In this document: positions 56,201 to 64,000 of the stretch, piece by piece
Position numbering within the stretch: position 1 is the first letter of the stretch
Layout of the letters: every line of letters begins with the position of its first letter
Assembly: GCA_900642245.1 (NCBI GenBank)
Contig: CAAAJI010000047.1
Coordinates: 135,267 to 199,266 of the forward strand
Source of the DNA: Fragilaria radians
Lineage: Eukaryota > Bacillariophyta > Fragilariophyceae > Fragilariales > Fragilariaceae
Reading direction: 5' to 3'
Length of the DNA stretch: 64,000 nt
Notes under the pieces: model-generated
Seen by the model: the letters and a program-made list of their open reading frames with translations, nothing else
Databases searched by the model: none
What the model was told of the DNA's origin: nothing
Program-made: the position numbers and the translations under genes

Positions 56201-57373
56201 ACATATCCCTGGTAGTGTGAACAATATTGACTACCAAGGAATGTTTGGAGCACGAGGACAGAGCATAGTGAAACTTTTGGAGGGCGTTTCCGAAGACATT
56301 TATGCATCTGGTTCTGCTAGTGCAACGGCTGCCAAATGGATAATAAAAGAAGATCCACAAGCTTTGGACCCCACTGATCCTCGGCTTGTGCAACGCTACG
56401 TGCTTGCGTTAACATACTTCATGCTAGACGGAAAGAATTGGCTGTTCAGAAACTTTTTAACTGCAGCGAATGAGTGTGAATGGGACGGCATATCCTGCAA
56501 CCAGAATGATGAAGTAACCGGAATAGTGCTTCGTAAGTACCGTATTGTTGTTGTTTGTTCTTTGAGTTCACTTAATTTACCTCATGATTTGCGAATAATG
56601 TAGCAAACGGAGGATTGCTGGGAATCGTACCCTACGAATTGGGTACTCTCAGTATGCTTTCCACCGTAGATTTGCATGGAAATCGAATTGAGGGCAAAGT
56701 ACCAGACGAGCTTTGCGTGGAAGAAACCGATTCTGCCTACGCGCTAAAAACCTTGATTTTTGACTGTATCGAACCTCCTCTTGTTGAATGTGATTGCTGT
56801 ACTCCATGCTCTAGTGACCAAGGAGTTGAGCAGGACATGTCCTCATCCTCTGAGCCTAGTCAGGCTGTGGACTATCAATCCATTGCAGGCGATAGGGGAG
56901 TTCAAATTGCACAAGTCTTAGAAAGAGCATCTTCCGATATCAAAGTGAAAGGATCTAGCGCTGCAGATGCTGCTGTATGGCTTGCTCGATCAGATCCCAT
57001 GATGATGGCTCCAGATGATGCTGGTTTACTTCAGAGATGGATCCTAACGATGATGTACTACCAATTGGATGGGCCAAATTGGGAAAATGCCGATTCTTTT
57101 TTGACTGGAGAAAGTGAATGTCAATGGGAAGGAATCACATGCAATACTGCAAACAAGGTGACGCAAATAGTACTTCCCAACAAGGGATTGTTAGGCCTCA
57201 TACCACCCGAAATAGCCGACTTGGATGATTTGAACACACTTGACCTTCGAGGAAATCGTCTGGAAGGGGAAGTTCCTGTGGATTTGTGCGATGATAGAGA
57301 AATATCAGTTTTAGTTGTCGATTGCTCTACTATGCCTCTTGTATATTGTGCCTGCTGTACGCCTTGTAACTAA
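53288..57373 (+). CDS. Six-module LRR membrane protein
   Basis: Five exons: 53288-54059, 54164-55276, 55352-55912, 55984-56532 and 56604-57373. Introns are 104, 75, 71 and 71 bp, all phase 1. Predicted 1254 aa. An acidic cytosolic tail is followed by one TM segment (VFYIMTCVILASALVIGLTV, about 58-77) and six ectodomain modules of about 180-200 aa. Each module has a helical linker, a cap (LIQR.VLALLYFxLDGxNW), a Cys-flanked EC.WDGI.C, two to four LRRs (LDLHGNRIEG.VP) and a four-Cys end (DC...LVECDCCTPC). Modules start near 53651, 54352, 54970, 55610, 56225 and 56866. The last three introns sit at the same codon of modules 3, 4 and 5. No kinase or TIR domain. Likely a cell-surface or luminal recognition or adhesion protein; ligand unknown. 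Confidence 0.88.
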
Positions 57374-57450
57374 TTGCCTAAATATATAACATTTCCTATC
57401 TTAAAGACTTTTCATTGATTTTGATATGTAATGGTTTCTTTCCTCCGAGT

Positions 57451-58572
57451 TTAAAGTGGTCGAATGCGAAGAATGTAAGCATCAGTGTATGTCCTGATAA
57501 AAGGAGCCCACCCTCCATGAAGAAGATACTCCTTTGTTCCATCCTTCAGGGTTGAAATGTGATTCAATGTTGCTGCGTTTCGAGCAGGAGGATGAGACAA
57601 CAACGGCGATGATCCGGATAAAAGCTCCCAACTCGCCGTTTGATAGTTAGAATCTATGTGTAGGGCCCATACATCATTACTGGCTTCCAAACCTAACGAT
57701 GAACGACTTGCGCCTCCAAAAGCGATGGCACAATGTGAATCATAACAACATAGACAGGGCGACGCTCTTGGAGATGGTTGATCATCACTGATTATTTGGA
57801 GACGAGTCCATTCCCATGTCTTTGTACACAAAACAAAACATTCATTTGACATGGTCCCCTCTTGAGCAGCACCGGCAAAGAATAATACATCATTCTCACT
57901 TATTACTGTCGCTGAATGTAGACCGCGACTGCTAGGACAGTCTCCTGTAGTTGATTGACTATGAAATGATTTGCCGTCAAACAGTATCACTTGATTCTGG
58001 TGACATCGATGTGTGTGTATCAAAAGCTTTTCATTTGAAATTTTCAAGCAGACATGCCGACTAGTTGGACCTCCAGGAAGGTGTAAGTCATGGAGATGTT
58101 TCCATTCTAGAGACTCTAAATCCAATTTATGTACTGTATCTAAAATAATTCCTCCTGTTCCTTGGTCTTGTGGGTCCCAGCCACCCAACAGATACATCGA
58201 ATTTCCAAGGATACCACATGCTGATACCAAACGCGGCCCTGGTATGTCTCCTTTTTGTGTCAACGGTGCCCATCCAGTATCTGTCCATTCCCAAAGGTCA
58301 TTTGTTACATAACGTCTCTTTACCCCCCTATCTTCATCGTTGTTGCTGACATCGTCCTCCTCGGCGTACCCTCCAAACACAAACAGTCGACCATTTGCAC
58401 TCTGAAATGCAACATGACCGGATCGTTTTGGAGTGATTAGATTTGCATCGTCCCTAATTATCCATTCAGCTTGTATCTTGTTTGGATATACATTAAGAGC
58501 TGATCCCTTCATCCAACATAAAATGATAAGAAGTAGCGATTGACAGGATACACAACGTGATATGACGACCAT
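57451..58572 (-). CDS. Kelch-repeat protein with signal peptide or anchor
   Basis: 373 aa, one exon. The N-terminus MVVISRCVSCQSLLLIILCW is a signal-peptide- or anchor-like segment. Five or six kelch-type repeats follow: GHVAFQSANGRLFVFGGY, PRLVSACGILGNSMYLLGGW, a degenerate SRHVCLKISNEKLLIH, GLHSATVISENDVLFFAGA, RASPCLCCYDSHCAIAFGGA and ARNAATL...YLLHGGW. These should close a beta-propeller. No other domain. Function unknown; propellers of this kind bind proteins or sugars. The stop lies 77 bp from the convergent LRR array gene. Confidence 0.85.
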   Translation of the reverse strand: MVVISRCVSCQSLLLIILCWMKGSALNVYPNKIQAEWIIRDDANLITPKRSGHVAFQSANGRLFVFGGYAEEDDVSNNDEDRGVKRRYVTNDLWEWTDTGWAPLTQKGDIPGPRLVSACGILGNSMYLLGGWDPQDQGTGGIILDTVHKLDLESLEWKHLHDLHLPGGPTSRHVCLKISNEKLLIHTHRCHQNQVILFDGKSFHSQSTTGDCPSSRGLHSATVISENDVLFFAGAAQEGTMSNECFVLCTKTWEWTRLQIISDDQPSPRASPCLCCYDSHCAIAFGGASRSSLGLEASNDVWALHIDSNYQTASWELLSGSSPLLSHPPARNAATLNHISTLKDGTKEYLLHGGWAPFIRTYTDAYILRIRPL

Positions 58573-61500
58573 TTAGAATTCTGTACCAAATTTAAACAAA
58601 TACGTCCATGCAAACGTAATAACCAATAACCTTAAATACCAATTGAAATCATATGCAATCAACGAGGAGTTATTGACGATGGGGAGCTCTTGTGCAACAA
58701 TATGGATGTTCTATGGATGAAAACATATACATGGAAGGAGGAAAGGAAAGGGAAGGGAAGGGAAGGGAAGGGAAGGGAAGTATTTCCGATAAGTATGATG
58801 GTGTGGAGTTGCCTTATCTGATGCAATCTGCTTGGAAAGTTGTGAATCATGGTGCATACATCTATAATTTTTCTGATGTAGATTGTGCGTTTAAGGCATC
58901 TGTTATCAATTATTCTGAATCACAATTATTGTTCCTACGATTCAAAAAACAATTTCATTCCACTGGTTAAAATGTTGAGCTAGCTGTACACTACTTTTTG
59001 ATGTTTTGTTGATAAAGGGATTTTTTATAAAGTTAATCAAGAATGTATCATATGTATGGTCAGACATTAGGGGGTATTTAGATTTTGCTGTTTTTATATT
59101 TTTTCACTGCGCATTAAGTTATTACGGCAACAAGGCCCAGAAAGCCGGTTCTTCTTTGCTCTTTCGGTAATGTACTTTGATTCCACCAAGGATCTCTTCC
59201 ATGCCAAGTAAGATCACAGTTGTAAAGAATTCTATGCCAAGTGTAAAGGATGTCAATACCAAGATATCACCTTTTTTACTCGCTGCCCAAAGGTACTTCT
59301 GAAGTGCTATAAAAACTTGGAATAGTTCAAGACTTCAAAAAGATTTATCAGAGATGTGAGACCGCAACCACGTGTAGAGGAAGATGTTGCCTAAAGATCC
59401 ACCCAAAAAGGCTTGCACCAATACTGTTGATGTCATCAATGGTGTTGACGCAATTTAATCTGATGTTGATCAACAAGGTTCTTCAACTACTTCAATTTCA
59501 ACAACCCTTGCAAAAGAGTTGGGGGGGGGCAACATTTGCAAGAATGACACTTAAATTTCTTATCTCACTAGTTAAATGTATCAATATCATATTCAACTCA
59601 TTTGATCTATCATTTCTTTGCATCCACTTCAAATTCATGACTTGTCCCTTGTGTCGCAAGTGCTCAGATACGTTGTCCAATTTAAATCAGGATTCCTGAT
59701 AATTCAAAGTATTTTTTCAAACAGTAGGATTCGCCAATCCAACATTGTTGTCTTGCGCCTGCTAAGTGTTGACACTACTGTCAATACAACCATCTTGATT
59801 GTTCATTACATGCTTCTGATCGATGTTATCATCATTGTCACAATTTACATCATCGTCACATTTTATGCTTGCAAATGGATCATATCTAGCATAAAGGTCT
59901 CCTCTCATTACTTGATCGGAGACACCATGATGAGAACGCGCTGTAAAATTGTACCCATCTTGCTTAGAGAGTTTCAAAGGATTGGATGCTCCATCACCTT
60001 GAAACAAGGACGGAGCATATCAGATGCTCGTTCAATGCCTTTCCTGGCACTTTCCTGCTAGTGGGTGTAGCATTTTTGTTGTGGAGGGATTGAATTGTTG
60101 AGTCCCTTCACAATCACAGATAAACACTAATTCAATCCAATCTAAAATGGAACTGCATTTGCTTCCTCTTCCGATTTATGACAAGCAATAGTGATATATT
60201 TACCTAGCAAATGGTTTCGAAACGTGTTATTCTTTTGAAATCCAATTAACACAACGGATGAATTTAAGTTTCTAAGCGACGGATACAAATCTGTATCATC
60301 TTGAAGCACTTGTGAATTGAAAGCAGGAATCATGACAACAATTGCTTTAAACGTGCTTTTTTTTCCCTATGCCGATTGAACTTGTAAAAGTAGTATTTGT
60401 TTCTATTCTCAGTTTCAAATTTGCATTTAAGTTGTAATCTGTCTATGTGCGCAAATAACGCTTAAAAGCAATGCACATGATGTAATTCAAAAGTTGCAAT
60501 CCTTGTTAGAGCATTCATCGTCGGATGCCAAGCAAATTGTCTAACCATAGCATAAATTTAACTTCCATTGAAGAAGTTACAATATGATTGGATCATTTAT
60601 TTTCACAAGTGAATTTCAGCTATAAGTGAAGGTTGAATTTCTGGTGCCTCAAGATTCCGCAGCCATACGGATTTTGGTTGGAATCTACATTGATGTAAAA
60701 CAAATTCAAGCCTTATCTTATCTCTTTGCTTCCCCAATTCCTATGAGCAATGCAGGAGGAAAATATCTCTCACTTATATCATAATTGAATTCCTTATTCA
60801 ATTGCTGTTGCTAGGTATTGCATTAAGTTTGAAAACAAAGGCTCATGTCATTGAAGCTGGAAGCAAGAATAAAGATTTTAAAGCAATTCACCGAATAGTA
60901 GAAAGTTCACTTGATACCTTCCATTGATTGACGTTAAATTACAAAGAAAAGTGTCCATATCCTTTTTGAGCAAAGTAGTGTGTTTGAGTGAGCACCCAAT
61001 GTAGGACCAAAGAGTTAGGCACCCCTTATCTTTGTCCTTAGCAATAATCGCCACAAGTGATGTTACAATTTGCCTTAGCTACACCCAGTTAAAAACTAGA
61101 TGATGCTTCAATTCCATTCACGCGTAAGACTTTTCCTGCAAATCACACTTTCCCCTTAGCTTCTTTCTTAAACAAACAAACAATTCATCTTGATTCTATT
61201 TCTTAGTGAGTATCATGTGAATGCAAAGTGAGTGAGAACATTTCCCAAGTAGAAAGGTGGAAAATCTGTGTAATCTGCTTTCGTTTCCTTAACTGGATAT
61301 TGGTCATATTCACACCGATATTTCTCGTTGTCGGATATGCTTGTTGGCGAAACAACAAAGAAATACTTCTGATTGTGTCGTCTCAGAAGTTTCCGGGTGG
61401 GAAGAATACAAGTGTTCACAAAATGTAATTGCACTGTCTATTTAAGTCACTTGCCTCGAAGAACAATCATGTCAGCCTGCTTTGGCTGAAATTTAAGAAC

Positions 61501-61711
61501 AACGTAGTATATGGTATGAATCTTCAAATAACATCGTGCTATCTAGGTACTACGAGCAGCTTGAATGTTCTTTTAGTGGATCGGACAGAATATGATTTAC
61601 AGTGTAACTGACGTAGAAATAACGAATAGACCATATGTTGATGACTTCTTTGAAATGTCCCTGTTGATAAAGAGATAAAAATCTCAACAAGCAAACAAAA
61701 TTTGACAATCC
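58573..61711. other. Gene-poor interval before the ATPase gene
   Basis: 3.1 kb. Around 59152-59330 a plus-strand frame with one stop reads FFALSVMYFDSTKDLFHAK then CKEFYAKCKGCQYQDITFFTRC. It looks like a decayed zinc-motif protein, perhaps a transposable element. A G9 run is at 59521-59529. ORFs at 59618-60061 (plus) and 60007-59762 (minus) overlap, and neither is convincing. From 60.1 to 61.7 kb I see nothing definite. An upstream exon of the ATPase gene could lie in the last part. Confidence 0.35.
58738..58780 (+). repeat. (GGGAA)n microsatellite
   Basis: Six tandem units of G3A2 type at about 58749-58779, preceded by GGAAAGGAAAG. Five or more GGG runs within 30 nt could form a G-quadruplex on the plus strand. 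It lies about 170 bp upstream of the kelch gene start, on the strand opposite to its coding strand. Confidence 0.9.
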
Positions 61712-64000
61712 ATGGATGACAGCAACAGCCATTCTACATTTCATTCGGAAGAATTCATCGACAGAATATTTGGCAACAGTTTTGTTCAGTATTGCGGTCG
61801 AAAGAATGAGAGACTGATCCTCATGAATGCCTACTATTCCCTGGTAAAACCTTGCATCAATAGTTCCCTGATCCCCACAACAACTGTTGTGGTGCATGGA
61901 CCAAGCGGTGTAGGTAAATCAAGATTTGTGGGGGAGTTGCGCGAAGAAGTGGTGAGCAGCGGAGGTTATTATGTCACTGGGAAATTCTATCAGCGATTTC
62001 AGGAGGTTGCGCAGGAGCCTCATTCTGCAATTATTGCAGCCTTTTCCGATCTCTGCGATCTATTGGACCAGTCAGAAGATTTCAATGTAGAGAAACGAAT
62101 GAAAGTTCAAGAACTATTAGGCTCCGATACGGACTTTCTTTTGGGAGCTATCGGTGGTTTGTCACAATTATTGCGTTGTGAATCTAAATTCGAAGCCTGC
62201 GATTACAATAACGCTGTTGCATTCTGGCGGTTTAAATCAGCTTGCAGACGATTTTTGCGCGCAATCCTGTCTCAAATTCAACCTATTGTGCTTTTTATTG
62301 ATGATATTCAATGGATGGATGATGAATCGAGACAGCTGATTGAAATGATAATTTCTGATACAAAATTGTCCAAGTTAATGCTCGTCCTCTCATATAGAGA
62401 AGAGGAATCTTATAGAATAAGCCAATTTTTAAAGGATGCAAAAGAGGTGATCAAGATACACCTAAAAAATCTTGACCAGCCTTCTGTCAGCGAAATGGTG
62501 TCAAACATCCTTGATGAAGAGGTTCCAAAGAATGTTGCTTTGAATAATCTTATCTTTTCAAGAACTCAAGGTAATCCATTTCATGTGCTTCAGTTCATGA
62601 ATACGATACAAAAGGAGGAGCTTATTCATTACAACGAAAATGATTCCCGATGGGAATATTGTGTTGACACAATACAAAAGGAAATTGCAATATCTGAGAC
62701 GTTGGTTCAATTGCTTTCAAGGCGTATACTTCATCTTGAATGGAAGTTGCAGTTACTTTTATCGATAGCATCCCTAATTGGATATAGCTTCAATCAAGGT
62801 ATCCTCATACCTGTTGCCTCAGCTGAGTTGAAACGAAGATTATCAAAAGAGTGTAATTGCTTATCGCCGATGACGCACACTGTGCATACATTACTTTCTC
62901 AAGCCACGAAAGAAGGATTTTTGGAGAGAAATCGAGACGGCTTTAACTTCACTCATGATAAAATTCAAATGTCTTTTCAAAACCTTCTAGATTATGATGA
63001 AAAGGAGCGTTTCCATTATTTTATTGGAAAGCAAGTTTTATTATGCGATGACGTTGATGACGTCTTATGCATCGCAGCGTTTCAGTTGAATTGTGGAAAA
63101 AAATTCACTTTGACGCTAGAATCTTGCGATTGGTTAGCCCGTTTGAATCTCGATGCAGCGTTACGAGCGTTGGGAACTTCTGCGTTTGAAAAAGCTGCTA
63201 CTTTCCTTCGATATGGTCGTGGGGTACTGATCGATGATTTGAAAGAAGACAGATGGAAGTCACACTTTGCTTTGACACTAGATTTGACTGAAAATCTCGC
63301 GAAGGCAGAGCTAATAAACGGTAATCAGGAAGCATGCAAAAGGTTGAATAAGGAAGTGCTTTCAAACTGCTTTTCTGTTGACAAGATGTTACGTACTTTG
63401 ATACTCGAAGTCGAAGTTCGAATGCTCCAAAACGATGTTGAAGACTCTATTGCAACCGCATTAAACTGCTTAAAGCTGTTGGGAATCTCATTTCCACGAA
63501 ACGTTACCGTCTTGAATCTCGGCATGAAATTAATGAAAGTTCGTCGATCGCTTTGCGGGCAGCCGGTAGAAGCTATCTCGCAATTGAAGCCAATACAGGA
63601 TCCTTGTATATCAACAGCCCTAAAAATACTTGTGGATTTGTGTTCTTATTGCTTATTGAACGAGCATGAAATTTTAGGCGTCTTCTCGGCGTTAATTGCC
63701 ACAGATCTCACATTATCTTACGGGTTATCTCCCTACGCAAGCAACTGTTTCACTATTTATGGGGTGATAGAAATTGGCATAGGGAAAATTCAACGAGGGA
63801 TCATGTTTGCTGATGCCGCATTCAGATTGATGCATTCGATAAAATGCAAAGAAGCTGAGTGCTTAACAAGATCTATGACACTGACTTTAATCTATCACTG
63901 GAGAACGCCTATTCGAGACATGTATCCCATGTTTTTAGAGGCATTGAATACAGCACAAGATGTTGGGGATGTAATGTATGGCAGTCTTTGCATAGCTCAC
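61712..64000 (+). CDS. Large AAA_16/STAND-type predicted ATPase, N-terminal part (cut by window end)
   Basis: Open frame of 763 codons from the ATG at 61712, still open at the right edge. It begins with the entry motif of AAA_16 ATPases (QYCGRKNERLILMNAYYSL, 27-45). Walker A is GPSGVGKS (63-70) and Walker B is IVLFIDDIQWMDD (192-204). RTQGNPFHVLQFMNTI (285-300) is the GNPff sensor region, and FTHDKIQ is the winged-helix motif. An alpha-helical, TPR-like region follows. This is the COG3899 architecture. In bacteria and diatoms such proteins usually continue with GAF and histidine-kinase or nucleotide-cyclase domains and may have an N-terminal kinase. Which of these applies cannot be seen here. 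A signalling role is inferred. Confidence 0.85.
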   Translation, partial: MDDSNSHSTFHSEEFIDRIFGNSFVQYCGRKNERLILMNAYYSLVKPCINSSLIPTTTVVVHGPSGVGKSRFVGELREEVVSSGGYYVTGKFYQRFQEVAQEPHSAIIAAFSDLCDLLDQSEDFNVEKRMKVQELLGSDTDFLLGAIGGLSQLLRCESKFEACDYNNAVAFWRFKSACRRFLRAILSQIQPIVLFIDDIQWMDDESRQLIEMIISDTKLSKLMLVLSYREEESYRISQFLKDAKEVIKIHLKNLDQPSVSEMVSNILDEEVPKNVALNNLIFSRTQGNPFHVLQFMNTIQKEELIHYNENDSRWEYCVDTIQKEIAISETLVQLLSRRILHLEWKLQLLLSIASLIGYSFNQGILIPVASAELKRRLSKECNCLSPMTHTVHTLLSQATKEGFLERNRDGFNFTHDKIQMSFQNLLDYDEKERFHYFIGKQVLLCDDVDDVLCIAAFQLNCGKKFTLTLESCDWLARLNLDAALRALGTSAFEKAATFLRYGRGVLIDDLKEDRWKSHFALTLDLTENLAKAELINGNQEACKRLNKEVLSNCFSVDKMLRTLILEVEVRMLQNDVEDSIATALNCLKLLGISFPRNVTVLNLGMKLMKVRRSLCGQPVEAISQLKPIQDPCISTALKILVDLCSYCLLNEHEILGVFSALIATDLTLSYGLSPYASNCFTIYGVIEIGIGKIQRGIMFADAAFRLMHSIKCKEAECLTRSMTLTLIYHWRTPIRDMYPMFLEALNTAQDVGDVMYGSLCIAH

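Noticed and set aside
58692..58970. 92-codon ORF containing the (GGGAA)n repeat
   Set aside because: Does not start with ATG; the frame is kept open by the microsatellite, which reads as EGKGR-type repeats.
59618..60061. 147-codon plus-strand ORF with hydrophobic stretch
   Set aside because: Odd composition, no recognisable family and an equally open minus-strand frame; probably old repeat.
1..64000. CRISPR array, operon or prokaryotic-type defence cluster
   Set aside because: No regularly spaced identical repeats and no co-directional overlapping genes; spliced introns and nuclear gene families show eukaryotic DNA.

Overview
The window looks like nuclear DNA of a photosynthetic stramenopile, most likely a diatom. 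It is AT-rich, genes sit on both strands, and introns are short GT-AG types (about 60-125 bp). There are no operons. Two enzymes carry N-termini resembling the diatom ASAF-type plastid presequence. The two leucine-rich-repeat (LRR) genes have the single-pass N-terminal anchor common in diatoms. Decayed Ty1/copia and Ty3/gypsy retrotransposons fill much of the space between genes. I cannot name a species.

Layout. 1-2.5 kb: wreck of a Ty3/gypsy element. 2.5-7.3 kb: no gene, small degenerate repeats. 7.3-23 kb: gene-rich, with an M48 metallopeptidase, a small four-TM protein, a bifunctional-type PFK-2/FBPase-2 (split by introns), a SAL1/HAL2-type nucleotidase, CAF1 deadenylase, an ERGIC/PDI fusion and the CCR4-NOT subunit CNOT10. 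23.2-24.1 kb: copia remnant and a tRNA-Lys(UUU). 24.7-26.5 kb: first LRR membrane protein. 26.7-32 kb: SINE-like sequence, copia gag remnant, two diverged copies of a dispersed repeat and a 41-base assembly gap. 32.1-41.1 kb: a VMA22/CCDC115-like protein, a second gypsy remnant, a DA1-type LIM peptidase, a SAM methyltransferase and an ACAD10/11-like acyl-CoA dehydrogenase ending in SKL. 42.5-48.6 kb: copia remnants on both strands around one small unknown ORF. 49.0-58.6 kb: IMPACT/YigZ protein, HD phosphohydrolase, MutY glycosylase, a six-module LRR protein and a secreted or membrane kelch protein. 61.7 kb to the right edge: the start of a large AAA/STAND-type ATPase, cut by the window end.

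How genes relate. Neighbours are mostly unrelated housekeeping genes, often convergent pairs less than 160 bp apart (IMPACT/HD, methyltransferase/ACAD, LRR/kelch) or divergent pairs (HD/MutY, DA1/methyltransferase). The one functional theme is RNA turnover: SAL1 (clears PAP, an inhibitor of XRN exonucleases), CAF1 and CNOT10 lie within 10 kb.

Most interesting points: the six-module LRR gene with phase-1 introns at the same place in three consecutive modules; a MutY with a perfect PIP-box and a mostly lost Fe-S cysteine set; a PFK-2/FBPase-2 whose catalytic phosphatase His is replaced by Pro; and organelle targeting signals on SAL1 (ASAW) and the acyl-CoA dehydrogenase (SKL). I did not find a clear new defence-like or otherwise undescribed multi-gene system.
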